The notes beneath the pieces were generated by a model, which ran no database searches, was not told the origin of the DNA, and was given only the letters and a program-made list of their open reading frames with translations. The translations under genes were made by a program, and so were the position numbers. Shown piece by piece: positions 38,922 to 48,532 of a stretch of 64,000 nucleotides of DNA; positions within the stretch are counted from its first letter, which is position 1; every line of letters starts with the position of its first letter. The stretch is from Burkholderia sp. TSV86 (GTDB lineage Bacteria; Pseudomonadota; Gammaproteobacteria; Burkholderiales; Burkholderiaceae), in NCBI RefSeq assembly GCF_001522865.1, contig NZ_LOWB01000109.1, forward strand, positions 227,019 to 291,018, in the 5' to 3' direction.

Positions 38922-40715
38922 TTAACTGCCGAAAACGACAAAAAGCTCGCCTTGCGGCGCCTTTGATCCGTTCGGCACGACCGAGCGCAGCGGGAATCCC
39001 AGCGTGCCGCGCACGCTGACAAAGCGCGCGGCCTGCAACCGAAAGCCCGCACCGATGCTCGCCAGCGACGCGCTGTTGATATCTGCCGGCTGCGGCGTGC
39101 GGTTCCACACGCGCCCGGCATCGAAGAACAAGAACGGCTGTAGCGCGACGGCGCCCAGGCCGAACGAAGGCGAACGCAACTCCGATTGAATATTCCAACC
39201 GCGATCCCCTTGTGCCGCATAAGGCTCGTAGCCACGCACCGTCGCATCGCCGCCCAGGCCGAGTTTTTCGCTCGGCAATAGCGTGCTGTTCGTCCATTGC
39301 ATCTGCGCACGCATCGACCAGATGAATTTCGATGCGCCGAGCAGCGTGTCGCGTTGAGCGGACAGTTGAAGATACTGGTAGCGCGCCTTCGCGCCAAGCT
39401 GCGCCGCATCGAACGCTTCATCGCGGTTGTTGCCGTCGAAACCGCCGGGGCTTAGCATCAGCGACGCATTGACGCGCGTGTCGCCGGATGCGTCGCTCTT
39501 CGACGCGTCATACGCGAACACGAATTGATGAACGTGCGTATTCGCGTTGAACACCTGAAAGCCGCCGAATTCCAGATTGTTGTTCGAGCGCTTGAAGTCA
39601 TAGCCGAACTGCGTGCGCTGCTGCCAGCCAGCCAGCGACGGCAGCCGGCGGCCGTAGCGAAAGCTGATCTGTGAGCTGATCCCGTCTTGCCGATAGCTGT
39701 CCGGCAGCCTCGGCGTGCTGCGTGCGAACACGCCGAATAGCTCGATGCTGTCGAAGGGCGTCAGCGGTACAACGAGATTCATCGCATGCGCGATGAAGCG
39801 CGGGCGGTTCGGGCGGCCCTCGATCGCCGGATTGCCGCTCAACAAATCGTTGCTCGCGGTCATTTGGTATCCGAAGCGAATGTCGGCGCCGAACAGGTTG
39901 CCGTAATCGAGGCCCGCGAGCACCCGGTCGCGGCCGAGCTGCCGGACGCCAGCGTTGTTGTAACCGCCGTAGATGCGCAGCGGCAGACGATCGTCGACGT
40001 TCAGTACGACGTCGGTCGTGCCGGGCGCGACGCCAGGCGCATAGACCGCATCGACGCGACGGTACGGATTCTCGTTCAGCAACGCGAGTCCGGCATCGAT
40101 GTCGTCTGCGCGAATCGGTTTGCCAGCCGACAGCGGCATCTCGCGCTCAAGCAGCGCCGTCGAGAAATGGCGGTTGCCCTGCACCGATACGTTGCCGAGC
40201 CGGAATTCCGCGACCGCGATCGTCACCTCGCCACCGCTCACGTCTTGTTCAGGCACATAAACATCGACGAGCGGCCGCCCGGCGTCGCGATACGCCTGCA
40301 CGACCATGCGCCGGATTTCGGCCAGACGGGCGAAGGTGAGCGGTTTGCCGATATCGGCCGCGAGACGGCCGAGAAACGCTGTGTTCAGCAACGGCAGGCC
40401 GGTCTCGCGCACGCTGCCGTCAGCGCTCGATGTGCCGCTATGCGCGCCGCCTTCGGACGATGAAACGCCCGCACGCATGAACTTAATGCCGCGCAGTTGC
40501 GTAATCGCGACGGCCGTCGAACGGTCTTCGGGCTCGGCGGGCAATGCAGGAGACGAGTGCTTGGCGGCGGCAGGCGGCGGCAACGGCGCGACGTCACGGT
40601 AGGATTGCGCGTGAGCGTGACGCGTACCGGCTAACACTGTCACGCATAGCAACACGCAGTGCATGGCAGTTGCCGCTCGTGACACGAATTGACGAAAGAT
40701 CATGTGGAAAATCAC
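38922..40715 (-). CDS. ShlB/FhaC-type two-partner secretion outer-membrane transporter (TpsB), orphan
   Basis: This 597-residue TpsB has a signal peptide (about 1-36, ending AHA), a Pro/Ser-rich linker, and two POTRA-like repeats (about 105-260, GKPLTFARLAEIRRMVVQAYRDAGRPLVDVYVP and VSVQGNRHFSTALLE). A 16-strand barrel follows, with the conserved V-R-G-Y in ATVRGYEPYAAQGDRGW (loop 6) and a C-terminal aromatic strand (GELFVVFGS). TpsB proteins export a large partner exoprotein encoded next to them. No tpsA is adjacent on either side in this window, so the partner is distant, lost, or the transporter has another cargo. Confidence 0.88.
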   Translation of the reverse strand: MIFHMIFRQFVSRAATAMHCVLLCVTVLAGTRHAHAQSYRDVAPLPPPAAAKHSSPALPAEPEDRSTAVAITQLRGIKFMRAGVSSSEGGAHSGTSSADGSVRETGLPLLNTAFLGRLAADIGKPLTFARLAEIRRMVVQAYRDAGRPLVDVYVPEQDVSGGEVTIAVAEFRLGNVSVQGNRHFSTALLEREMPLSAGKPIRADDIDAGLALLNENPYRRVDAVYAPGVAPGTTDVVLNVDDRLPLRIYGGYNNAGVRQLGRDRVLAGLDYGNLFGADIRFGYQMTASNDLLSGNPAIEGRPNRPRFIAHAMNLVVPLTPFDSIELFGVFARSTPRLPDSYRQDGISSQISFRYGRRLPSLAGWQQRTQFGYDFKRSNNNLEFGGFQVFNANTHVHQFVFAYDASKSDASGDTRVNASLMLSPGGFDGNNRDEAFDAAQLGAKARYQYLQLSAQRDTLLGASKFIWSMRAQMQWTNSTLLPSEKLGLGGDATVRGYEPYAAQGDRGWNIQSELRSPSFGLGAVALQPFLFFDAGRVWNRTPQPADINSASLASIGAGFRLQAARFVSVRGTLGFPLRSVVPNGSKAPQGELFVVFGS

Positions 40716-41101
40716 GGAACGCGGCTAACAAATAGCAGCGTTTGCCGCCCGTGTGGGGATAGCGCGTGCGGCAAATCGCAGGGTCTCTGGATACGACAGC
40801 GCGCGGCGGCGATATGCAAAAGCCATGACTTCCCCGCGCAATGGTCAGAATGGTCAGGATGGCGTTGAACGAGCCAACGAATGAGATCCAAATATGGCGC
40901 GCGAATGCTTTTACCTCTTGCGTCGGCCTGGTGGAAATGTCGGCTTATCGCAATGCATTCGTCGAATCGGATCGGGCGCCACACTGAAGCGCGAGCGTAA
41001 TAAATCGCATCAATACCGAATGTACGATTCCCTACATTCCTATGAGACTCTTGTACGGTTCACCGCCATCGTCCGGGCGAGCGCCGCATTCGAGCCGAAT
41101 G
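40716..41101. other. Upstream region of the TpsB gene
   Basis: No gene is visible between the TpsB start and the mnmE terminator. AT-richer stretches around 40990-41045 may hold a promoter. Two nearly identical 8-mers (ATGGTCAG, 40851 and 40850 region, AATGGTCAGAATGGTCAGGATGG) form a short direct repeat upstream of the start. Confidence 0.35.
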
Positions 41102-41136
41102 AAAAGGCCGAATCCGTTGCGGTACCGGATTCGGCC
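41102..41136 (-). terminator. Intrinsic terminator downstream of mnmE
   Basis: A perfect 11-bp stem GGCCGAATCCG/CGGATTCGGCC (41106-41116 and 41126-41136) with a 9-nt loop is followed on the minus strand by TTTTC. It lies about 120 bp beyond the mnmE stop. Confidence 0.65.
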
Positions 41137-41255
41137 ATTGTGCGTTAGCCTTGGCTTCAGCCAACTGATAGAGGGTGGCGCAACAAGGCAGTTTCGCTGG
41201 ACGGCGAAACCTTCATCGGTTCAGCAATTGCCTTTCTTCACTTGTATTCGATCGA

Positions 41256-42659
41256 TTATTTCCCGATGCAAAACCGGCTAAAAATCACGCCCAACAAATC
41301 ATCGGAACTGAATTCTCCGGTAATCGAATTCAACTGCTCTTGCGCAAGGCGTAATTCCTCGGCGAAGAGATCCAGCGCGTGGGCATTCTGCTCGGCATGC
41401 TCCGCCGCCTGCGCGAGATGCTCCCGCGCTGCTCGCAGCGCGATCAAATGCCGCTCGCGCGCAAGATAAACACTCTCCGCGCCCGCCTGCCAGCCCGCGA
41501 TCCGCAGCAACTCGCCACGCAATAAATCGATTCCGTCGCCGCGCTTTGCCGACAACCGCACTTCGCACAGATCCGAGCCGCCCGAGCGCGCGGCGAGGCG
41601 CTCAACCGCCGCTGGCGCGCCGGTCAAATCCGTCTTGTTCAGCACGCGCACGACCGGCACGTTCGCCGGAAAGCGCTCCGCGATCGCCTCGTCGTCGGCT
41701 CCCAGGCCGCTTCTCGCATCAAGCAGATGCAGCACGACATCGGCACGCTCGATCTCGCCCCACGTGCGCGCAATGCCGATTTGCTCCACCTCGTCCTGCG
41801 TCTCGCGCAACCCTGCCGTATCGATGATATGCAGCGCAATGCCTTCGATCTGGATTGTCTGGGCGACTTTGTCGCGCGTCGTACCGGCAATCGGCGTGAC
41901 AATCGCCAGCTCCGCGCCTGCGAGCGCATTCAACAGCGACGATTTGCCGACGTTCGGCTGCCCGGCGAGCACGACTGACAGCCCTTCGCGCAGCAGCGCG
42001 CCCTGCCGCGCGTCGTTCAGCACTTGCGCGAGCCGCTCGCGAATACGCGCAAGCTTGCCGCGCGCATCCGCGGCTTCGAGGAAATCGATCTCCTCTTCCG
42101 GGAAGTCGAGCGTCGCCTCGACGAGCATCCGCAGCGAGATCACGTCATCGACGAGCGCATGAATATCGCGAGAAAACGCGCCGTCCAGCGAGCGGCCGGC
42201 CGATCGAGCGGCCGCCTCAGTGCTCGCCTCGATCAGATCGGCCACCGCCTCGGCCTGCGCAAGATCGAGCTTGTCGTTCAAGAATGCGCGACGCGTGAAT
42301 TCGCCCGGCTCGGCAAGCCGCAAGCCATAAGCGCGCCCGGCATCGATGCACCGCTGCAGCACGAGCTGCAGCACGATCGGCCCGCCATGCCCCTGTAATT
42401 CGAGCACGTGCTCGCCGGTGTACGAATGCGGCGCGGGAAAATAGAGCGCGATGCCACGATCGAGCGGATTGCCGTCGCCGTCGAGAAACGGCACATAGCT
42501 CGCGTGCCTCGGCGTGAGCCGCGTACCGCACAATGCTTCGCTGAGCGCCAACGCAGCCGCTTCGCCCGCGCGCCCGAACGACATGCGCACGACACCGATC
42601 CCTCCCCGCCCGGACGCGGTGGCAATGGCAACAATCGGATCGGAATCGGTAGCGAGCAT
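41256..42659 (-). CDS. mnmE: tRNA uridine-34 modification GTPase MnmE
   Basis: MnmE with MnmG installs the aminomethyl group at wobble U34. The protein has an N-terminal formyl-THF-binding domain (about 1-120) and a helical domain. The G domain inserted at about 220-385 has G1 [11 protein letters not shown]3 [10 protein letters not shown] and G4 NKTD. The C-terminal CIGK supplies the conserved Cys. Two ATGs are possible; the second (42659, [20 protein letters not shown]) is preferred and gives 467 residues. It is the last gene of the rpmH-rnpA-yidD-yidC-mnmE neighbourhood, separated from yidC by an HTH gene on the opposite strand. Confidence 0.95.
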   Translation of the reverse strand: MLATDSDPIVAIATASGRGGIGVVRMSFGRAGEAAALALSEALCGTRLTPRHASYVPFLDGDGNPLDRGIALYFPAPHSYTGEHVLELQGHGGPIVLQLVLQRCIDAGRAYGLRLAEPGEFTRRAFLNDKLDLAQAEAVADLIEASTEAAARSAGRSLDGAFSRDIHALVDDVISLRMLVEATLDFPEEEIDFLEAADARGKLARIRERLAQVLNDARQGALLREGLSVVLAGQPNVGKSSLLNALAGAELAIVTPIAGTTRDKVAQTIQIEGIALHIIDTAGLRETQDEVEQIGIARTWGEIERADVVLHLLDARSGLGADDEAIAERFPANVPVVRVLNKTDLTGAPAAVERLAARSGGSDLCEVRLSAKRGDGIDLLRGELLRIAGWQAGAESVYLARERHLIALRAAREHLAQAAEHAEQNAHALDLFAEELRLAQEQLNSITGEFSSDDLLGVIFSRFCIGK

Positions 42660-42796
42660 GGCAGTCAATCAGCGATAAATGAACGGGAAATCAGCAAGCG
42701 GCAAATAGGTTCGTATGTCGAATTGTAGCTTGACGGCGCTATACTACTTGGCCACGCAGAAATCGAAAGATGGCTTTCCGTCCGCCCACACTTATC

Positions 42797-42942
42797 TTAG
42801 CTGAGCTAATCAATTTGTCCGACAAATACGCGATCTGGCATCGAAAAACCGCCGCTGATCGCCGCGTGAAAAGCGGGGGTTCTCACAGATGAACACGTTA
42901 CATCCCACGCCTGCCAGTTAAATAATCGCTCAGTTAAGCTAA
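42797..42942. promoter_or_regulatory. Candidate operator pair upstream of the HTH regulator
   Basis: A perfect palindrome TTAGC-TGA-GCTAA (42797-42809) and a related half site TTAAGCTAA (42934-42942), which overlaps the AAATATAG promoter-like sequence just before the HTH gene, share AGCTAA. They sit in the mnmE/HTH divergent spacer (42660-42995), which otherwise holds no gene. Autoregulation by the HTH protein is a reasonable guess. Confidence 0.35.
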
Positions 42943-42995
42943 ATATAGCCCATTTGGTTGTCTTCTTGGCGGTGGTCGAACTGCACAATCTGGCC

Positions 42996-43418
42996 ATGCC
43001 GACACTCGAAGAAAAAGCGGCGTTCACCGAACGTCTCAAATTCGCCCTGTTGCGCAGCCCAGAAAAAGTAACCGGCGCGACGGAACTCGCTTTGCATTTC
43101 AATTTGCGTCATCGCGGCGAGCATCCGGTGTCTCCACAGACCGCGCACAAATGGCTAACGGGCCGCACGATTCCGACGCAGGACAAACTGCAAACGCTTG
43201 CCGAATGGCTGCGCGTCGATCTGCATTGGCTGCATTACGGTCCGCCGCCGAGCACCGCGCGCGCGACGCCGCAGCCGCTGCCGCGCGACGAAAAATATCC
43301 TCCGACGCCCGAGACGATCGAACTCGCGTCGAAAATCGAAGCACTGTCGCCGCATCATCGTTATCTGGTGCAGGAACTAATCGAGCAGTTCTACGGCGGC
43401 GAAACGCCCAAGCGCTGA
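42996..43418 (+). CDS. HTH transcriptional regulator
   Basis: This protein of about 140 residues starts MPTLEEKAAFTERLKFALLRS. The N-terminal half resembles Cro/CI-type or phage-repressor HTH domains: TGATELALHFNLRHRGEHPVSPQTAHKWLTGRTIPTQDKLQTLAEWL. A Pro-rich linker leads to a C-terminal helix pair (TIELASKIEALSPHHRYLVQELIEQFY). An upstream in-frame ATG (42954) would add 14 hydrophobic residues and overlap the promoter-like AT-rich segment, so I prefer 42996. Targets are unknown. Confidence 0.75.
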   Translation: MPTLEEKAAFTERLKFALLRSPEKVTGATELALHFNLRHRGEHPVSPQTAHKWLTGRTIPTQDKLQTLAEWLRVDLHWLHYGPPPSTARATPQPLPRDEKYPPTPETIELASKIEALSPHHRYLVQELIEQFYGGETPKR

Positions 43419-43453
43419 TTGCGCGGCCATCCGTCCGATCGAACGGTTTCCAT

Positions 43454-43490
43454 AAAAAAAACCGCCCGGCGCAAACCGGGCGGTTTTTTT
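43454..43490. terminator. Bidirectional terminator between HTH gene and yidC
   Basis: Perfect stem CCGCCCGG/CCGGGCGG with loop CGCAAA, flanked by a run of A on the left and seven T on the right, serves both convergent genes. Confidence 0.9.
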
Positions 43491-43558
43491 ACATCGTCCG
43501 CCAAGACGCAACGGCCGCAACGGCGAGCGGTGCGCTCGCCGCGCTGCACGCAGCCGCG

Positions 43559-45229
43559 TCAGCTCGTCTTTTTCTTCGGTGCGTTGCCGATGGTGCGCGT
43601 GATGTAATACTGCTGCGCGATCGACAGCACGTTGTTGACCACGTAGTACAGCACGAGGCCCGACGGGAAAAAGAAGAACATCACCGAGAACGCAAGCGGC
43701 ATGAACATCATCATCTTCGCTTGAACAGGGTCGGCGGGCGTCGGGTTCAGCTTCGTCTGCACGAACATCGATACGGCCATCAGCACCGGCAAGATGAAGT
43801 ACGGATCGCGCTGCGACAGATCGTGAATCCACAGAATCCACGGCGCACCGCGCATCTCGACCGACGCGAGCAGCACCCAGTACAACGAAATGAACACCGG
43901 AATCTGGATCACGACCGGCAAACAGCCGCCGAACGGATTGACCTTTTCGGTCTTGTAAAGCTCCATCAGCGCCGCATTCATCTTTTGCGGATCGCTCTTG
44001 AAGCGCTCGCGCAGCGCCTGCATCCGCGGCGTGATTTCCTTCATCCGTGCCATCGACTTATAGCTCGCCGCCGACAGCGGGAAAAACACGGCCTTGATCA
44101 GCAGCGTGAGCAGCACGATCGCCCAGCCCCAGTTGCCGACGTAGCCATGAATCTTCTCGAGCAACCAGAAAAGCGGCTTCGCGATGATCGTCACCCAGCC
44201 GTAATCCTTCACGAGTTCGAGCCCCGGCGCGACGCCCTCGAGCATGCGCTCCTCTTCCGGACCGGCGAACAGGCGCGCGGACACATCCGCCGACTGCCCC
44301 GGCGCGATCGCCGCAACCGGCTGCTTCACGCCGACGCGGTACAGCGACGGATCGATCTTGCCGACATAAATGTCGCGCTTCGCCCCTTGCTGCGGAATCC
44401 ATGCGGACGCGAAATAGTGCTGAACCATCGCGATCCAGCCGTTGTCGGCAGACGGGACGTACTCGGCCTTGTTCTTGTCGATGTCGCTGAACGTGATCTT
44501 CTGGAAGTGCTTCTGATCGGAGTAGACCGCCGGCCCGAGGAACGTGTGCGAGAACATCGGCGTCTCGACCGACGAGTTGTCGCGCACAAGTTCCATGTAC
44601 ACGGTCGGCGTGACGGGCGCGGTGCCGACATTGTCGATCTTCGTGTCGACGCCGATCACGTAGCTGCCGCGCGTGAACGTGTAGGTCTTCACTACCTTCA
44701 CACCGCCCTTCACCGGCGATTCGAACGACAGTTTCAACGTGTTCCGATCGCTCGTCAGTGCCGTTGGGCCGGCGACCTGCGTGAACACGTCATTGTGGTT
44801 CGGGAAATCGCCGCCAAGCAGGCCGGTGCGCGCGAGATACGTATGGTTCGCGGTATGGTCGAACAGCGTGACGAACAGATCGGGCTGCTTGCCGTCGCCC
44901 TCCTTCTTCAGCGTCAGCTTCGCGAGCGTGCCGCCGCGCGTGTCGATCTCGCCGTCGTAGACGTCGGTCGAAAAGCGCACGAGCTGCGCCTGCGCGGCGG
45001 GCGCCGTGGAACCGGGCGCCTCGCCGGCCGCGGCCGGCAACGCCGCCGCCGCCGCACTGCTTGCGCCGCTCGCGGCCGGCGCGCCGTCAGCCGCGTTCGC
45101 CGCGGTATGCGTCTGCGCGACGTTCGGGAAGAACATCGACGGGCGCCCGTGGGATCGCTGCCAGTTGTCGAACAGCATGACAGCCGACATGAAGAAGATC
45201 ACCCATAGGACGGTGCGTTTGATATCCAT
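43559..45229 (-). CDS. yidC: Membrane protein insertase YidC
   Basis: YidC inserts and folds inner-membrane proteins alone or with SecYEG. The 556-residue protein has an N-terminal membrane helix (about 7-22), a large periplasmic beta-domain (about 60-345) and the conserved five-helix core at the C-terminus (about 355-545: [54 protein letters not shown]). It lies 8 bp downstream of yidD in the canonical order. Confidence 0.96.
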   Translation of the reverse strand: MDIKRTVLWVIFFMSAVMLFDNWQRSHGRPSMFFPNVAQTHTAANAADGAPAASGASSAAAAALPAAAGEAPGSTAPAAQAQLVRFSTDVYDGEIDTRGGTLAKLTLKKEGDGKQPDLFVTLFDHTANHTYLARTGLLGGDFPNHNDVFTQVAGPTALTSDRNTLKLSFESPVKGGVKVVKTYTFTRGSYVIGVDTKIDNVGTAPVTPTVYMELVRDNSSVETPMFSHTFLGPAVYSDQKHFQKITFSDIDKNKAEYVPSADNGWIAMVQHYFASAWIPQQGAKRDIYVGKIDPSLYRVGVKQPVAAIAPGQSADVSARLFAGPEEERMLEGVAPGLELVKDYGWVTIIAKPLFWLLEKIHGYVGNWGWAIVLLTLLIKAVFFPLSAASYKSMARMKEITPRMQALRERFKSDPQKMNAALMELYKTEKVNPFGGCLPVVIQIPVFISLYWVLLASVEMRGAPWILWIHDLSQRDPYFILPVLMAVSMFVQTKLNPTPADPVQAKMMMFMPLAFSVMFFFFPSGLVLYYVVNNVLSIAQQYYITRTIGNAPKKKTS

Positions 45230-45237
45230 GCGTAGTC

Positions 45238-45510
45238 TCAGAATCGATGGGACGACGCGTCAGCTTCGCGGGGCGCGCTGCGTGCGTCGGAGTTGGGCGG
45301 CGGCGGAACGAGGTCGATGCCGCCCGCGGAGAAAGGGTGGCATCGGCACAGCCGCCTGGCGGCGAGATAAGTGCCACGCGCGGCGCCATGATACTGGATT
45401 GCCTCGCGCGCGTAATCCGAACAAGAAGGATAAAAACGGCATCGGCTGCCGAGCAGCGGGCTCACGGCAAGCTTGTAGAAGCGCAGCAACGCGAACAATA
45501 CCGTTTGCAT
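45238..45510 (-). CDS. yidD: Membrane protein insertion efficiency factor YidD
   Basis: This 90-residue protein begins [38 protein letters not shown] and contains the conserved [15 protein letters not shown], as in the YidD family. It is a small membrane-associated helper of YidC. The open frame runs about 180 codons further upstream, but only this part is family-like, and ATG 45510 fits. It lies between rnpA and yidC. Confidence 0.93.
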   Translation of the reverse strand: MQTVLFALLRFYKLAVSPLLGSRCRFYPSCSDYAREAIQYHGAARGTYLAARRLCRCHPFSAGGIDLVPPPPNSDARSAPREADASSHRF

Positions 45511-45713
45511 AGCAATGGCGGCGCCGATGCGCCGCATTCGAGCCGACGACCTGACTACCCTGATCTCTGCCCGGTCGAGCCTGGCTGAGCAGACAGAACC
45601 GATCGGGCCGGCAGGGTCCGGCCGTTTCGCCTGCCCAGGCCGCGCTACCCCGGCTACCCGATCCGGCCAACCGGCCGCCGTGAACAACGCGCGCATCCAA
45701 GCCGGCGCATTCG

Positions 45714-46124
45714 TCAATCTGACGCAGACGCGGCCGCATTGCGACGCGCAACCTCCCGCGCAGCCCGATCGAGCAACTCGCGGATCTCGCCCGCGCATAA
45801 CGCCGCGAGCGGCGCGGATGCCGCGCTCGGCATCGCTTTCGTATCGAAGCGCGCATGCAGGCGCAGCAAAATGTCCCAGCCCGCGAACTCGGCGCGCCGC
45901 ACGCGAAACGCCTCGCGTGCGAGCCGCTTGACCAAGTTGCGCGTCACCGCACGCGGCGCATGCTTTTTGCCGACCACGAGCCCAAGGCGCGCGTCGCGCC
46001 CCGTCGGCTTGCCGTAGATCACGAAATGCGCGGTGCGCCGCCACGGACACAAACGAAAAACGGATGAGAATTCATCCGTTTTCAGAAGTCGCGCAGCTTT
46101 GGGAAAGACGGCGGACGCTGGCAA
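45714..46124 (-). CDS. rnpA: Ribonuclease P protein component
   Basis: RnpA is the protein subunit of RNase P (tRNA 5' maturation). The core has [19 protein letters not shown] near the N-terminus and the RNR motif region [17 protein letters not shown]. No ATG is available at the family N-terminus; a TTG at 46124 puts the start six residues before FPKAARLL, as in other RnpA proteins (136 residues). Alternatives are GTG 46181 (155 residues) and an ATG inside rpmH. It follows rpmH by about 70 bp. Confidence 0.9.
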   Translation of the reverse strand: MPASAVFPKAARLLKTDEFSSVFRLCPWRRTAHFVIYGKPTGRDARLGLVVGKKHAPRAVTRNLVKRLAREAFRVRRAEFAGWDILLRLHARFDTKAMPSAASAPLAALCAGEIRELLDRAAREVARRNAAASASD

Positions 46125-46197
46125 CGGAATCGAACCCGCAATAGCGGCAGCCTTGCCCGCATCGCTGCGGACGGCGGACACAGCGCGCGGCCCGCCC

Positions 46198-46332
46198 TTA
46201 GATGGCGAGGCGCTTGCGGCCCTTCGCACGACGGGCGTTGATGACCTTGCGGCCGCCCGCCGTCTTCATGCGCACGCGGAAACCATGGGTGCGCTTGCGG
46301 CGCGTCACGGAAGGTTGGTAGGTACGTTTCAT
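46198..46332 (-). CDS. rpmH: 50S ribosomal protein L34
   Basis: This is a 44-residue, Arg/Lys-rich protein, [21 protein letters not shown] to [10 protein letters not shown], nearly identical to L34 everywhere. It is too short for many ORF screens. It is first in the leftward rpmH-rnpA-yidD-yidC block and divergent from dnaA. Confidence 0.98.
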
Positions 46333-46447
46333 GTTGCTCTCACTGAAGTTCGAGAATGTCGGGAATACGGGACCGCGCGCCCTCTCTTTCGAGGCAACCG
46401 GGCGAACGCAATCGCCGGAAAAAGGATTGGTTTTCGCGGAACCCGCT

Positions 46448-46476
46448 ATTTAAACCGTTTTTCTCTTGGCGGTCAA
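46448..46476 (-). promoter_or_regulatory. Promoter of the rpmH operon
   Basis: On the minus strand TTGACC (46471-46476), 17 nt, TTAAAT (46448-46453). It lies about 110 bp before the rpmH start, in the AT-rich centre of the rpmH/dnaA spacer. Confidence 0.65.
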
Positions 46477-46564
46477 TACTTTAGACGACCAGACGGGCCG
46501 CGACGGCGGCAGCGCCCCGCGGTTTCACCAGCCGCCGCGATGCGCGCCACCCATCACCCGGCCC

Positions 46565-46573
46565 TGTGGATAA
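46565..46573. promoter_or_regulatory. Perfect DnaA box in the rpmH/dnaA spacer
   Basis: TGTGGATAA is the exact reverse of the consensus TTATCCACA. A dnaA -10 candidate TAGAAT follows at 46599-46604, so the box sits where DnaA could repress its own promoter. An AT-rich stretch lies at 46446-46485. I see only this one perfect box in the 451-bp spacer (46333-46783), so the region is an origin candidate but not proven. Confidence 0.65.
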
Positions 46574-46783
46574 CTCCCGCTCGCGACGCGTTTGGCGGTA
46601 GAATCTCGCCTTATCTCCATCCATCCGACACACCGCCTCGGCCCGCGCCCGCGCTCGAACCCTTGCTGCGCAAGCCTCCGGGGCATATCCGCACGGCCGC
46701 GCCGGTCCGCTTGCGCATGTTGCGCATCCGCGACAAGGGCTGCGGCGCCTGTGCGTGCAACCGAAAAAACGACCGCTTCTTCG

Positions 46784-48367
46784 ATGAACGATTTTTGGCA
46801 ACACTGTTCCGCCCTGCTGGAGCGTGAATTGACGCCTCAGCAGTACGTGACGTGGATCAAACCCCTGGCCCCGATCGCATTCGATGCCGCCGCGAACACG
46901 CTGTCGATCGCCGCGCCGAACCGCTTCAAGCTCGACTGGGTCAAGAGCCAGTTTTCAGGCCGCATCGCCGATCTGGCCCGGGATTTCTGGAACGCGCCGA
47001 TCGAAGTCCAGTTCGTCCTCGATCCGAAAGCGGGCCAGCGCGCCGCCGGCCCGGCCGCGGCGGCGCCCGCCCCCCGCGCGCCGCTTGCAGCTGCGATACA
47101 GCCCGCCTCTTCGCCGAGCGCCGCCGACACGAGCCCGTCCGCCGGCGCCAGCGCGGCGGCCGCTGCCGCCGCTGCCGCCGTGGCCGCCGCGCATGCCGCG
47201 CAAGCGAACGCCGCCGCATTGAGCGCCGCCGACGATGCCGATCTCGATCTGCCAAGCCTGACCGCGCACGAGGCAGCGGCCGGCCGCCGGACTTGGCGCC
47301 CCGGCTCGGGCGCGCCGACGAACGGCGAAGCCGATTCGATGTACGAACGCTCGAAACTGAACCCGGTGCTCACGTTCGACAATTTCGTGACCGGCAAGGC
47401 GAACCAGCTCGCGCGGGCAGCGGCGATCCAGGTCGCCGACAATCCCGGCGTCTCGTACAACCCGCTGTTCCTGTACGGCGGCGTCGGCCTCGGCAAGACC
47501 CACCTGATCCATGCGATCGGCAACCAATTGCTGCTCGACAAGGCCGGCGCGCGCATTCGCTACATCCACGCGGAACAATACGTGTCCGACGTCGTGAAGG
47601 CATACCAGCGCAAGGCGTTCGACGATTTCAAGCGCTACTACCATTCGCTCGACCTGCTGCTGATCGACGATATTCAGTTCTTCTCGGGAAAATCGCGCAC
47701 GCAGGAGGAGTTCTTCTACGCGTTCGAAGCGCTCGTCGCGAACAAGGCGCAGGTGATCATCACGAGCGATACGTACCCGAAGGAAATCTCCGGCATCGAC
47801 GATCGCCTGATCTCGCGCTTCGACTCCGGGCTGACTGTCGCGATCGAGCCGCCCGAACTCGAAATGCGCGTCGCGATCCTGATGAGAAAGGCGCAGTCGG
47901 AGGGCGTGAGCCTGTCGGAGGACGTCGCGTTTTTCGTCGCGAAGCATCTGCGCTCGAACGTGCGCGAGCTGGAGGGTGCGCTGCGCAAGATCCTTGCGTA
48001 TTCGAAGTTCCACGGCCGCGAGATCACGATCGAGCTGACCAAGGAAGCGCTGAAGGATCTGCTCACCGTGCAGAACCGGCAGATTTCGGTTGAGAACATT
48101 CAGAAAACCGTCGCCGATTTCTACAACATCAAGGTCGCCGACATGTATTCGAAAAAGCGCCCAGCGAACATCGCGCGGCCGCGGCAGATCGCGATGTACC
48201 TCGCGAAGGAGCTCACGCAGAAGAGCCTGCCCGAAATCGGCGAGCTGTTCGGCGGGCGCGACCATACGACCGTGCTGCACGCGGTGCGCAAGATCGCCGA
48301 CGAGCGCGGCAAGGACGCGCAACTCAATCACGAACTGCATGTGCTCGAGCAGACGCTGAAGGGATGA
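46784..48367 (+). CDS. dnaA: Chromosomal replication initiator DnaA
   Basis: DnaA is the initiator ATPase that binds DnaA boxes and melts oriC. Domain I ([28 protein letters not shown], about 1-80) is followed by an Ala/Pro-rich domain II of about 100 residues. The AAA+ domain III has Walker [17 protein letters not shown] and Walker [10 protein letters not shown]. Domain IV contains [18 protein letters not shown] 46784 is chosen because the 64 upstream open codons are not DnaA-like. Length is 527 residues. dnaN and gyrB follow. Confidence 0.97.
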   Translation: MNDFWQHCSALLERELTPQQYVTWIKPLAPIAFDAAANTLSIAAPNRFKLDWVKSQFSGRIADLARDFWNAPIEVQFVLDPKAGQRAAGPAAAAPAPRAPLAAAIQPASSPSAADTSPSAGASAAAAAAAAAVAAAHAAQANAAALSAADDADLDLPSLTAHEAAAGRRTWRPGSGAPTNGEADSMYERSKLNPVLTFDNFVTGKANQLARAAAIQVADNPGVSYNPLFLYGGVGLGKTHLIHAIGNQLLLDKAGARIRYIHAEQYVSDVVKAYQRKAFDDFKRYYHSLDLLLIDDIQFFSGKSRTQEEFFYAFEALVANKAQVIITSDTYPKEISGIDDRLISRFDSGLTVAIEPPELEMRVAILMRKAQSEGVSLSEDVAFFVAKHLRSNVRELEGALRKILAYSKFHGREITIELTKEALKDLLTVQNRQISVENIQKTVADFYNIKVADMYSKKRPANIARPRQIAMYLAKELTQKSLPEIGELFGGRDHTTVLHAVRKIADERGKDAQLNHELHVLEQTLKG

Positions 48368-48397
48368 TGCTCGGATCGCTTGGCTTGATAAGCGCAA

Positions 48398-48431
48398 AAC
48401 CGCCCCAATTTAAAAGGGGCGGTTCGGTTTT
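48398..48431 (+). terminator. Terminator between dnaA and dnaN
   Basis: Stem AACCGCCCC/GGGGCGGTT (48398-48406 and 48416-48424) with a 9-nt AT loop is followed by CGGTTTTG. The short T-run suggests partial termination. Confidence 0.7.
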
Positions 48432-48532
48432 GAGGCACAATACTGGTTTGACCGCCTCCCGGCGGCGGGCCGCCCGCCCGTCCGGGCAGGCGCTGCGGGG
48501 CTTGCAGGCCGTTATTTGAACGAAGGAACTCT

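Noticed and set aside
43151..45208. 685-codon plus-strand frame over yidC
   Set aside because: Shadow of yidC and the HTH gene; composition is His/Arg/Asp-rich with no family pattern.
45511..46050. N-terminal extension of the YidD frame by about 180 codons
   Set aside because: Only the last 90 residues are YidD-like; the extension runs antisense-like through the rnpA region in another frame.
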